Shown here piece by piece: positions 1 through 6,538 of a stretch of 12,199 nt of DNA. Both the position numbers and the translations under genes were made by a program. The first letter of the stretch is position 1. Each line of letters begins with the position of its first letter. The stretch comes from Bacteroidota bacterium (GTDB lineage: Bacteria > Bacteroidota > Bacteroidia > Flavobacteriales > Flavobacteriaceae), in the NCBI GenBank assembly GCA_023386255.1, contig JAEWKB010000241.1, positions 1 to 12,199 on the forward strand, given 5' to 3'. The notes beneath the pieces were generated by a model. That model did not search any database, was not told the DNA's origin, and saw only the letters and a program-made list of their open reading frames with translations.

Positions 1-1177
1 CCACATAGTGTACGCTGGTGTCAAATGTATTTATTTCTTTCCATTGTACTTCAAAATTTACAGCCTTTTCACCTTTACGGTCTTTAAAGCTGAAGGGTAT
101 ACCAAGCTTCCAGTTAATTTTATCGTACTTACCAAAGTTAAATTCTAACATAGGGCTAAAGCCAACTGTATTATTAAAAAAGAAGAAGGCAGGTTCGATA
201 TTTATTGAAGGTGTAATAAATTCTGTAAAATTTGTTTCATAACCATCAGTACTATCAGTAATAACAGTAGTGCCGCCTGCGCCTGCCACAGTTGTTTGGA
301 AAGGCTGCGATTCCAGGCCATCAACCTTGATATTATTGTTGTTTTTTACATTAAATTTTAAGGTACCATACATTGATATAAAGCGTGGGAATTCAAGCAT
401 TCCTGTAAATGTAACCGATGTATCAAAAGCATAAAAGTTTTCTTCATTCAGCGGGACAGTTGCAATATCAGATGTGATCATGTATTGGTTTTTACCGAAT
501 GGCAAGTAAGCCTGTAAAGAAACCCAATAGCTGCGTGCCGACCCGTACAATTTGTTTTCTATAACATAGTCTGCTTCTTCTTCAGCCAGGGCTTTATAGT
601 CTTTTCGCTCTTGCATAGTAAAATCAGCAGCTGTAAGGCTATTTCTTTCTGATTCGCTTAGCGTTTCATAATCAGCATTATGTTCAGCTGCTTTACGGTC
701 ATATTTTGCGTAAAGCAAGCCTCTGTTGGCTATTACATCCACACGATCTTGATCTCTTGTAGTTATTGTCCCTAAGAAAAAATAAGTGAGTTTTAATGTT
801 GCACCTACGTTACACTCCTGAAATTCGCCATCTTCATATAAAGTGGTAAATTTATCTTTTGCTTTCATTTTTAAGCCACCCGAAAAAAGAAGGCTCAACC
901 TGTTTAGGTTATTCCCGCCCCGAGTATCAATGTTGGCTCCAAGCGACAAAGAATTTTCATCTGCATCTAAAGAGGCATAAAATTTTTGCATAGAAGGATC
1001 ATCAGACCCTCCAAAGGCAGTTGTAATTTTTTTTGCAAAAAAAACATTAAGCATGTCGTTGTTGAATAGTTTCCCCGATGGTTTATTGGCTTCATAGTTT
1101 CCCCGGGGTGAAGTGTACTGCCCATAAGCTGCCGCAGAAAGGCAACACAGAGTGATTAAGGTTAATACTTTTCTCAT
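1..1177 (-). CDS. Exported beta-rich protein, probably outer membrane (3' end outside window)
   Basis: An open frame of 392 codons runs from the ATG at 1177-1175 to the left edge without a stop, so the C-terminus is missing. The N-terminus is a signal peptide: MRK, a hydrophobic stretch (VLTLITLCCLSAAA), then a plausible cleavage before Gln20. The rest has many short alternating polar/aromatic stretches (for example residues 95-135 and 215-235, and repeated NPAFFFFNN-like segments near the end), as expected of an outer-membrane barrel or porin-like protein. Residues about 141-205 break this pattern: they are strongly charged, rich in Glu, Ala and Lys, and look helical. I do not recognise the family. 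It reads away from hsdS with a 97-base gap and has its own promoter candidate. Whether it belongs to the chromosome or the integrated element cannot be decided here. Confidence 0.8.
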   Translation of the reverse strand, partial: MRKVLTLITLCCLSAAAYGQYTSPRGNYEANKPSGKLFNNDMLNVFFAKKITTAFGGSDDPSMQKFYASLDADENSLSLGANIDTRGGNNLNRLSLLFSGGLKMKAKDKFTTLYEDGEFQECNVGATLKLTYFFLGTITTRDQDRVDVIANRGLLYAKYDRKAAEHNADYETLSESERNSLTAADFTMQERKDYKALAEEEADYVIENKLYGSARSYWVSLQAYLPFGKNQYMITSDIATVPLNEENFYAFDTSVTFTGMLEFPRFISMYGTLKFNVKNNNNIKVDGLESQPFQTTVAGAGGTTVITDSTDGYETNFTEFITPSINIEPAFFFFNNTVGFSPMLEFNFGKYDKINWKLGIPFSFKDRKGEKAVNFEVQWKEINTFDTSVHYV

Positions 1178-1210
1178 AATAAGGTGTTTTAAAGTTAATT
1201 AAATTTAAGA

Positions 1211-1240
1211 TAAATTTAACAACTTAAAAATCACCAACAA
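1211..1240 (-). promoter_or_regulatory. Candidate Bacteroidota promoter of the exported-protein gene
   Basis: Read on the minus strand, TTG (1240-1238) is followed after 19 bases by TAAATTTA (1218-1211), one base short of the Bacteroidota -7 consensus TAnnTTTG, with the usual spacing. Transcription would start near 1204, leaving a leader of about 27 bases before the ATG at 1177. The stretch is very AT-rich, so chance matches are easy. Confidence 0.35.
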
Positions 1241-1274
1241 TAGGTATTTTTACCTGTTTTTCAGCCTGTTGTAA

Positions 1275-2480
1275 CTACACAAACATTTGCTGCAGCAGCC
1301 CTTTTTTAAACGTTTTAGCACCTTCCAGTTCTTTACCGATTAGTGCTACTTTATCATCTATAGCAGTAAGAAAATCTGCTATCTTAGTTTGTTCTTTTAA
1401 TGAATTTGGAATAAATAACGGACATGTAAGAACATCTTCTTTTTTAAGATTCGTTTGTCCAACTCCTGAGTCAAAGGCTAAATAATATTTGTTGCGATTA
1501 ATGATATAAAATAAAAATTTAGGATATACGTTACTGTTACTTCTTAAAAGACAAATTCTTTGATTTAATGTAAATAAATTATCACTTAGTACATAATAAC
1601 ATTTTGATAGTGCTTTTCCGTTAGGCACATCACTCATAACCATTACGATATCATCTTTTTTAACGGGACAAATTTGTTGGTCTGAAAATTTTTGAATTGT
1701 TCCGTTTGACGAAATAAATTTAGAATTAATGACGATATACTTACCATTTTCAGAAATATTTTGCTCATGAGCTTTACCATTTACAAAATTAACAACTTCT
1801 AAAAGCTCCTTCTCCTCCCACTCCGGAAAAACCTTGCCGTTATCATCCTTAAACCGTATCTCCCGGCTAAACAGCTTTTGCATCATGCCTTTTTTGTACT
1901 GCTCCAGCAACTCCTTCTTTTTTTGCAGCTGCTCTATTTTTTTATCTACTGCCGATAGAAAGGAAGCTATTTTTTGTTGTTCAGGAAGAGATGGAATATG
2001 TAACTTTATTTTAAGAAAGTCTTTAGTGTAAATCGCTGCCACGCTCGTCGTGCCTGTTGCTAAACGCCTTAAAGCTATAATTCCTTGAACTGAATTTAAT
2101 CGATAATTCATAAAAAAATTATCCTTAAACTCTATCCTCATTAAATTAGAATTAAAATAAGCCACAGGCAATTCATTTTTCCATATTGCTACTTTCCCAA
2201 CTAAATCTAAAGTATTTCGGGTATTGAAAAATAAATCTCCATATTTTATTATATCATCATCATTCTTTTCTTCTTGTTCCGGTATGTATTCAATCTTATT
2301 AATTTTAATATATCCTCTATCCAAGTTGCCCATTTTTATTAATGGGTAATTAGTTGGATTTTCAGTGTTACTGTAGTTACCTCCTAATTTATAGCTTATA
2401 ATTATGTTTTCAATTTTCTTCTCTTCCCAAATCTCACTAAACTCAGGGAAGCGCAAATTTGGTATGTTGTGCTGTGTCAT
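1275..2480 (-). CDS. hsdS: Type I restriction-modification specificity subunit HsdS
   Basis: HsdS gives a type I methyltransferase its DNA target. The 401 residues show the two-fold layout of a full specificity subunit: target-recognition domain 1 (about 12-160), a conserved helical spacer (about 162-225, with SLPEQQKIASFLSAVDKKIE and YKKGMMQKLF), target-recognition domain 2 (about 225-357), and a second helical spacer (360-401, with KEQTKIADFLTAIDDKV and FKKGLLQQMF). The two spacers are clearly homologous to each other and normally hold the recognition domains apart and bind HsdM. The start has only two bases between it and the hsdM stop, so translation is probably coupled. The recognition domains are visibly more AT-rich than the central spacer. 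The target sequence cannot be predicted by eye. Confidence 0.95.
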   Translation of the reverse strand: MTQHNIPNLRFPEFSEIWEEKKIENIIISYKLGGNYSNTENPTNYPLIKMGNLDRGYIKINKIEYIPEQEEKNDDDIIKYGDLFFNTRNTLDLVGKVAIWKNELPVAYFNSNLMRIEFKDNFFMNYRLNSVQGIIALRRLATGTTSVAAIYTKDFLKIKLHIPSLPEQQKIASFLSAVDKKIEQLQKKKELLEQYKKGMMQKLFSREIRFKDDNGKVFPEWEEKELLEVVNFVNGKAHEQNISENGKYIVINSKFISSNGTIQKFSDQQICPVKKDDIVMVMSDVPNGKALSKCYYVLSDNLFTLNQRICLLRSNSNVYPKFLFYIINRNKYYLAFDSGVGQTNLKKEDVLTCPLFIPNSLKEQTKIADFLTAIDDKVALIGKELEGAKTFKKGLLQQMFV

Positions 2481-2482
2481 AA

Positions 2483-4045
2483 TTAAAACGGTGTGGGTAG
2501 GTTGAACTCTTTACAAAAAGCTGCTATTTGTGCATCGGTGGCGGCCATGTCCTGCTCCAGCGTTTTAAGCTCATTGGCTACTGCTGCTATGTCTATGCTT
2601 TCTTCTTCTTCAAAGGTATTTACATAGCGGGGTATGTTCAGGTTATAATCGTTTGCGGCTACCTCATCCAATGTGGCTACATAACTAAATTTATCTATTG
2701 CCTCGCGGTTGCGGTAAGTGCTTAGTATCTTTTCTATGTCTTCCTCCCGCAGCCTGTTTTGGTTGCCTACCTTTTCAAAGCCCTGCGAGGCATCTATAAA
2801 CAGTATGCTGTCGCTTTGCACCCGGCACTTGCTTATTACCAGTATGCAGGTAGGTATGCCTGTGCCATAAAATATATTGGCAGGCAGGCCTATAACAGCA
2901 TCTAAGTAGTTCAGCTTTTTTATAAGGTATTCCCTTATAGTGCCTTCGGCTGCTCCCCTAAACAGTACGCCGTGCGGCAGTACACAGGCCATAGTGCCGT
3001 TATCGGCGAGCTGGTACACCATGTGCTGCACAAAAGCAAAATCAGCTTTGCTGGTAGGTGCAAGTTTTCCATACTGGCTAAAGCGTTCATCATTCTCATT
3101 CAGCGGGTTGTCTTTACCTTTCCATTTGGCACTAAAAGGCGGGTTTGCCACAATTGCCTCAAAGCGTTTTTCTAAGTGGTACGGGTGTTCCAGTGTATCG
3201 TCCTGCCTAATGTCAAACTTGCGGTAATGCACACCATGCAACAGCATGTTCATACGGGCAAGGTTGTATGTGGTGCGGTTAAGCTCCTGCCCGTAAAATT
3301 CGTCAACATCGGCCTCCCTTGCCACACGCAAAAGCAGCGAGCCGCTGCCACAGGTAGGGTCGTACACACTTTTAAGGCGTTTTTTTCCGGTGGTTACAAT
3401 ACCTGCCAATATTTTAGATACCTGCTGAGGTGTATAAAATTCGCCCGCCTTTTTACCCGCACCGCTGGCAAACTGTGCTATAAGGTACTCATAAGCATCG
3501 CCAAGCACATCGCTGTTGGCATCTTCCAGCGCAAAGTCAATTTTGTTGAGGTGGCTAAGTACCTTTGAGATTAATTTGTTGCGGGCTTCTACAGTTCGGC
3601 CAAGCTTGGAACTGTTAAGGTCTAAGTCTTCAAACAGCTTGTTAAAGTCGTCTTCACTATCAGTACCCATTGTGCTTTGTTCTATGTTATTAAGCACAGT
3701 CTGCAAGTCTTGCAATATAAAGTCGCTTTCGTTCTCTATATTAGCGTTGCCTTTTTTGGTAAGGGAGCTAAACAGTTCTTCCGGCCTTAAAAAGTAGCCC
3801 AGCTTTATAAGCGATTCTTCTTTTATGGCTTCAATGTCGCTTTCATCCGTTACCAGCAGGTAATCTTTAACGGCTTCGGTTTCCAGCAGCTGGTTAGCAT
3901 ACAGGTATTGTTTTTCTGATAAGTATTTGTAAAAAATAAAGCCCAGTATGTAGTCCCTAAATTCATCGGCATCCATCTTGCCCCTTAATTCATTGGCAAT
4001 ATTCCATAACTGGGTTTCTAGTAGTTTTTTTTGTTCTTCGCTCAT
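2483..4045 (-). CDS. hsdM: Type I restriction-modification DNA methyltransferase subunit HsdM
   Basis: HsdM transfers a methyl group from S-adenosylmethionine to adenine N6 within the site chosen by HsdS, working as an M2S complex. The 520-residue protein has the N-terminal HsdM helical domain (about 5-150, starting KKLLETQLWNIANELRGKMD), GEFYTP at 201-206, the AdoMet-binding motif I DPTCGSG at 229-235, and the catalytic motif IV NPPF at 301-304, typical of N6-adenine methylases. Length and N-terminus resemble the EcoR124I (type IC) group as I remember it. Nothing is truncated. It is followed directly by hsdS; upstream, 48 bases separate it from the rep gene, and these hold its own promoter and an inverted repeat. 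No hsdR lies in the window. Confidence 0.96.
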   Translation of the reverse strand: MSEEQKKLLETQLWNIANELRGKMDADEFRDYILGFIFYKYLSEKQYLYANQLLETEAVKDYLLVTDESDIEAIKEESLIKLGYFLRPEELFSSLTKKGNANIENESDFILQDLQTVLNNIEQSTMGTDSEDDFNKLFEDLDLNSSKLGRTVEARNKLISKVLSHLNKIDFALEDANSDVLGDAYEYLIAQFASGAGKKAGEFYTPQQVSKILAGIVTTGKKRLKSVYDPTCGSGSLLLRVAREADVDEFYGQELNRTTYNLARMNMLLHGVHYRKFDIRQDDTLEHPYHLEKRFEAIVANPPFSAKWKGKDNPLNENDERFSQYGKLAPTSKADFAFVQHMVYQLADNGTMACVLPHGVLFRGAAEGTIREYLIKKLNYLDAVIGLPANIFYGTGIPTCILVISKCRVQSDSILFIDASQGFEKVGNQNRLREEDIEKILSTYRNREAIDKFSYVATLDEVAANDYNLNIPRYVNTFEEEESIDIAAVANELKTLEQDMAATDAQIAAFCKEFNLPTPF

Positions 4046-4049
4046 TGGT

Positions 4050-4078
4050 TATTTGAAAAGTAATCTAGTTTTCAAATA
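4050..4078 (-). promoter_or_regulatory. hsdM promoter with a perfect inverted-repeat operator candidate
   Basis: A perfect 10-base inverted repeat, TATTTGAAAA (4050-4059) and TTTTCAAATA (4069-4078), is separated by nine bases. On the minus strand its outer arm overlaps a perfect Bacteroidota -7 element, TATATTTG (4080-4073), so the repeat would cover the -7 box and transcription start just ahead of the hsdM ATG at 4045. Arm centres are about two helical turns apart, which fits a dimeric repressor. A clear -33 TTTG at normal spacing is not seen. An RNA hairpin in the leader is the alternative reading. Confidence 0.55.
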
Positions 4079-4093
4079 TAATGATTGTAAGAA

Positions 4094-5122
4094 CTATTGC
4101 GAGGCCAAATCTATATTATTTGTTAAAATCCCCATAAGCTGTGCGTGAGGCTTGTAACCTGTTAAGGGCTCTTCAGTAGCTTTATTTTGCCAATCAGTAG
4201 CTTTAGGGTTATATTCCCACTGCTGGTATTCCTGCACGGCTTTTTGAACTTTTACAGGTTTTTCTTTTTTTTCAGCATTAAATCCAAAACGTTCAAAAAC
4301 CCGTTTGCCTTTCATTACGCTAAGGATATTATCTAACGCTGCTAAATATATCATAGAAGGTACTTTCTTAGCGTCCGGCTCAGTAAATATTTTACTGCTA
4401 TACTTTATGATCTCTATAAGCCCTTTCTCCAAATCGTATACCTTGCGCATGTCCTGCGCTCTTCTTATAGCAAAGGCAGGTGTTGCTATTTTGAGCCATG
4501 TATCAATGATAACCTCAGCAGTTCTTTTATCAGGAACGATGAGGTGCAGGTGTGGGTTGTATGTCTTCTTTTCGGGATTAAAATTACACTCTAATGATTT
4601 TACCCCCATAAGCTTCATACCCTTGCCTCGCTGGTTATTTTTCTTATGCCTTTCTTTTATTTTTCTAAAGCCCCTCAAAATGCCATTTACCCGGCTTTTT
4701 AGCTTATCTTCTTTACAGGCTTTAATAGTGATGGTAACAAAATAAGGATCCTCCCATTGTTCAATAATCGGCAGGTAACGGTTTATCAGGTCGGCTTTTC
4801 GTATTGAGCAGCAAATAGGGCAAAACCTGTTTTTACAGTACCTGCCATAAACTCGCCCTTCAGCACTTATAATACTGTTTTGGCTATGGTAGGTATTCCA
4901 GTAGCCTTTAACTTTGTGGCTGTCCCCTGTTTGGTTTGCAAGGTCAATTAATTGCAAAGAAAGGCTTTGAGATATTAATTTTCGTTTTGCCCTTCCTACC
5001 ATTGCTTTATTATTATTGAGGTCACTGCCAGTACCTGCTAATAATACCTCATTCTGTCCCACTTTGTTTGTCCCACTTTCTGCTAATGTATAGATACGCC
5101 CTGAATTTGAATTATTTTCCAC
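4094..5122 (-). CDS. rep: Rolling-circle replication initiator, HUH endonuclease of Rep_1 type
   Basis: Such proteins nick one strand at the double-strand origin through a tyrosine and start rolling-circle replication, as in small plasmids. In order, the 342 residues show a cysteine cluster, C96-x4-C101-x2-C104-C105 (CKNRFCPICC); motif 1, FVTITI, at 128-133; the metal-binding HUH motif, NPHLHLIV, with His191 and His193; and motif 3, KYSSK, with catalytic Tyr241 and Lys244. All catalytic parts are present, so it looks functional. The start is GTG at 5122, 13 bases behind the HTH gene, so the two probably form one transcript. Rep beside a tyrosine recombinase and an excisionase-like gene suggests an integrated plasmid or integrative element that replicates when excised. 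No relaxase or other mobilisation gene is seen. Confidence 0.88.
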   Translation of the reverse strand: MENNSNSGRIYTLAESGTNKVGQNEVLLAGTGSDLNNNKAMVGRAKRKLISQSLSLQLIDLANQTGDSHKVKGYWNTYHSQNSIISAEGRVYGRYCKNRFCPICCSIRKADLINRYLPIIEQWEDPYFVTITIKACKEDKLKSRVNGILRGFRKIKERHKKNNQRGKGMKLMGVKSLECNFNPEKKTYNPHLHLIVPDKRTAEVIIDTWLKIATPAFAIRRAQDMRKVYDLEKGLIEIIKYSSKIFTEPDAKKVPSMIYLAALDNILSVMKGKRVFERFGFNAEKKEKPVKVQKAVQEYQQWEYNPKATDWQNKATEEPLTGYKPHAQLMGILTNNIDLASQ

Positions 5123-5135
5123 TGCTTTCAGGGTA

Positions 5136-5411
5136 TTAGTTGCGCTTATATTTTAGGGACTTTACTTCCTGTAGTGCCTTATCAATATCAGTGCGTTTGA
5201 TAAGTAAGATCCTGCCTAACTTTTGAGCTGGCAGAAAACCTCTTTTTACATAGTTGTGAATAGATTGCTCAGATACTTTTAAAAGTAGTGCAGTTTCTTT
5301 AATAGTGCAGTTTTCCGGCAGCTTTTCCTCAAATGGCTGCTGCTTAATCTCCAATAACAGATTTTCGATAGTTGACAACCTTTCATTGATTGCCTCAAAT
5401 GGATTGTTCAT
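5136..5411 (-). CDS. Excisionase-like helix-turn-helix DNA-binding protein
   Basis: This small protein of 91 residues has two parts. Residues 5-27 are a short heptad-like helix (INERLSTIENLLLEIKQQ) that could dimerise. Residues about 34-80 form a MerR-like HTH_17 domain as found in excisionases: TIKETALLLKVSEQSIHNYV is the helix-turn-helix, GFLPAQKLGRILLIKRTDID the wing. In integrative elements of Bacteroidota such genes usually sit between the integrase and replication or mobilisation genes, as here, and act as directionality factor, repressor or both. The gene is preceded by a region dense in inverted repeats (5424-5494), which makes self-regulation likely. It probably shares a transcript with rep, 13 bases downstream. 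Confidence 0.85.
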   Translation of the reverse strand: MNNPFEAINERLSTIENLLLEIKQQPFEEKLPENCTIKETALLLKVSEQSIHNYVKRGFLPAQKLGRILLIKRTDIDKALQEVKSLKYKRN

Positions 5412-5423
5412 AATGCTACTTTT

Positions 5424-5442
5424 TAAGTTTAGGGCAAACTTA
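5424..5442 (-). promoter_or_regulatory. Promoter -7 element of the HTH gene inside a small palindrome
   Basis: On the minus strand TAAGTTTG (5442-5435) matches the Bacteroidota -7 consensus TAnnTTTG exactly, 23 bases before the HTH start codon. It lies within a perfect 7-base inverted repeat, TAAGTTT (5424-5430) and AAACTTA (5436-5442) with a five-base centre. The -33 box would fall around 5459-5463, where GTTA stands instead of TTTG, inside the larger palindrome at 5458-5494. A weak -33 box overlapped by an operator would fit a tightly regulated promoter. Confidence 0.5.
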
Positions 5443-5457
5443 TAGGCAGCATTTTGA

Positions 5458-5494
5458 GGTAACTATTATGTAACTGTTACATCTTATAGTTACC
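5458..5494. repeat. Nested palindrome with four GTAAC half-sites
   Basis: The outer arms GGTAACTAT (5458-5466) and ATAGTTACC (5486-5494) are perfect 9-base inverted repeats. Between them lies a second, nearly contiguous palindrome, TGTAACTGTTACA (5469-5481). Together they place the pentamer GTAAC, or its complement GTTAC, four times, with centres 11, 6 and 13 bases apart. The region covers the -33 position of the HTH promoter and reaches into the stop codon of the upstream gene at 5490. It could be the operator of the HTH protein, a cruciform-forming replication origin for Rep, or both. Confidence 0.7.
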
Positions 5495-5814
5495 TGTTCT
5501 TAGTTGTAGCTTCTTTTAGTTCTAAAAGGGCAATTTTTTTTGATTTAGGATAATCATTAAGCATTTGATTTGCAACGTAATCAATGTTTGAAGCTTGTCT
5601 TTTTGCTATGCGGTTCGTTTTGTGGTTACTAATCTTATTATACTGTAACTGAAAGTATTTATCAGTGGTATTAATGTTATCCTTTATAATTAGTTCGTTT
5701 ATCGCTTTTAGCTTACCTGCACTGTGATTTTCAAAATAAGGATAGTACCCTCCCGCCTGTAAATAATAATAATACAATACTATTATAGGGATGTTTTTCT
5801 CCTTTAATAAAAAC

Positions 5815-5821
5815 TTTTTTT
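5815..5821 (-). other. A7 run at the second frameshift
   Basis: Seven T on the plus strand (A7 in the coding sense). Coding capacity crosses here from the frame reading SKKVFIK into the frame reading KKFLLKEKN. A six-base run would keep the frame open. The same shift could be made by ribosomes skipping one base or by RNA polymerase slippage. Confidence 0.7.
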
Positions 5822-6421
5822 GATGTAGATCTTTCAGGCAGTAAACCTTTTTCTTCCAACAAAAGTTTTTCTTTATAGTAGCGTTGTTTATTCTCAAAGA
5901 ATTTTTGTTGAAGGTCTAAATAATCTTCATCTTCCTTATTGAATATTTCGTTATCTAACTTCCTTTGTTCTATATCATCAATACTATCATTAATGATTTT
6001 CAGGTTTTGTAAAGCTTGAGATTTTTGAAAGATTAAAGATAAGCTCTCAAAGCCTGCCTTTAAAATACATCTGCAAATGTTTTCTAAGTCAAAATACATT
6101 ACCCCTTTTCCTTTAACAAGTCTGAAACTTCTATAAAATTCTTGAGTTACATTCAATAAAATTTTCTTGTTATTGTAAATATGTGGATGATTAAGGATAA
6201 GACTTACAAATTCATTTGCAGCAATATAAAAAGTGAATTGCATTTGATAATAGTATTTACTACAGGCTTTATCCCCATCTTCTTCGCTTTGTCCATTACA
6301 ATAAGCACATTTTGATTTAAGGCATTCGGGCAAAGCTTCTTCCATTGCCTTTTCAACAGCATTACTTACAACTTCATAATTATTTTCAGTAATAAGAAAC
6401 TCCTTTAAATAATAAATATGA

Positions 6422-6431
6422 TTTTTTTTTT
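6422..6431 (-). other. A10 run at the first frameshift
   Basis: Ten T on the plus strand (A10 in the coding sense). The frame from the ATG at 6538 reads FPKKKSYLLFKG and then stops, while the frame one base on reads FQKKNHIYYLKEF and stays open for over 200 codons. A run of nine would join them. Runs of nine or more A are known to let RNA polymerase slip. Confidence 0.75.
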
Positions 6432-6538
6432 GGAAATAGTTCCTCCTCAAAGTACTTTTTTAAATCCGGCGAAGCTGGAATAGTAACAAGTTTACTCCCT
6501 TCAGGTAGATTTATTTCAAACCCTATATTTTGTTTCAT

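Larger units (their letters stand above)
5490..6538 (-). pseudogene. Unrecognised element gene broken by two poly-A frameshifts
   Basis: The ATG at 6538-6536 directly follows the integrase stop. That frame closes after 50 codons (TGA at 6388-6386). Removing one A from the A10 run at 6422-6431 joins it to the next frame, which itself ends early; removing one A from the A7 run at 5815-5821 joins that to a third frame ending at 5490. The repaired protein has about 348 residues and joins smoothly on both sides (FPKKNHIYYLKEF and STSKKFLLKEKNIP). It shows a cysteine cluster near repaired residues 72-92 (C-x4-C-x2-C-x11-C), a charged helical region (EDYLDLQQKFFENKQRYYKE), and a C-terminal part with YYYLQAGGYYPYFENHSAGK. 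I do not recognise the family. The position between integrase and HTH gene suggests a role in the element's own regulation. Besides decay, sequencing error at homopolymers or slippage-dependent expression could explain the breaks. Confidence 0.75.

Noticed and set aside
326..332. CTTGATA, which resembles the nick site of pC194-type rolling-circle origins
   Set aside because: It lies inside the porin-like coding sequence, far from rep, and a seven-base match is expected by chance.
1242..1262. Short hairpin AGGTA-TTTT-TACCT followed by GTTTTT on the plus strand
   Set aside because: The stem is only five base pairs and no plus-strand gene ends here; for the minus-strand hsdS transcript the T-run would be on the wrong side. 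Not convincing as a terminator.
3176..3568. Plus-strand open frame of 130 codons opposite hsdM
   Set aside because: It lies wholly within the strongly supported hsdM gene on the other strand and encodes no recognisable domain; a shadow of the real gene.
4305..4745. Plus-strand open frame of 146 codons opposite rep
   Set aside because: It is antisense to the conserved HUH and motif 1 region of rep; its hydrophobic translation is what an antisense reading of Lys/Glu-rich codons gives.
5412..5494. CRISPR-like array suggested by repeated GTAAC units
   Set aside because: The units are five bases long and inverted, without repeat-spacer structure or cas genes nearby.
6386..6450. A possible TTG start at 6450 for the second frame of the broken gene
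   Set aside because: The ATG at 6538 directly follows the integrase stop, its 37 codons before the A10 run read as a plausible N-terminus, and TTG starts are rare; a frameshift explains the data better.
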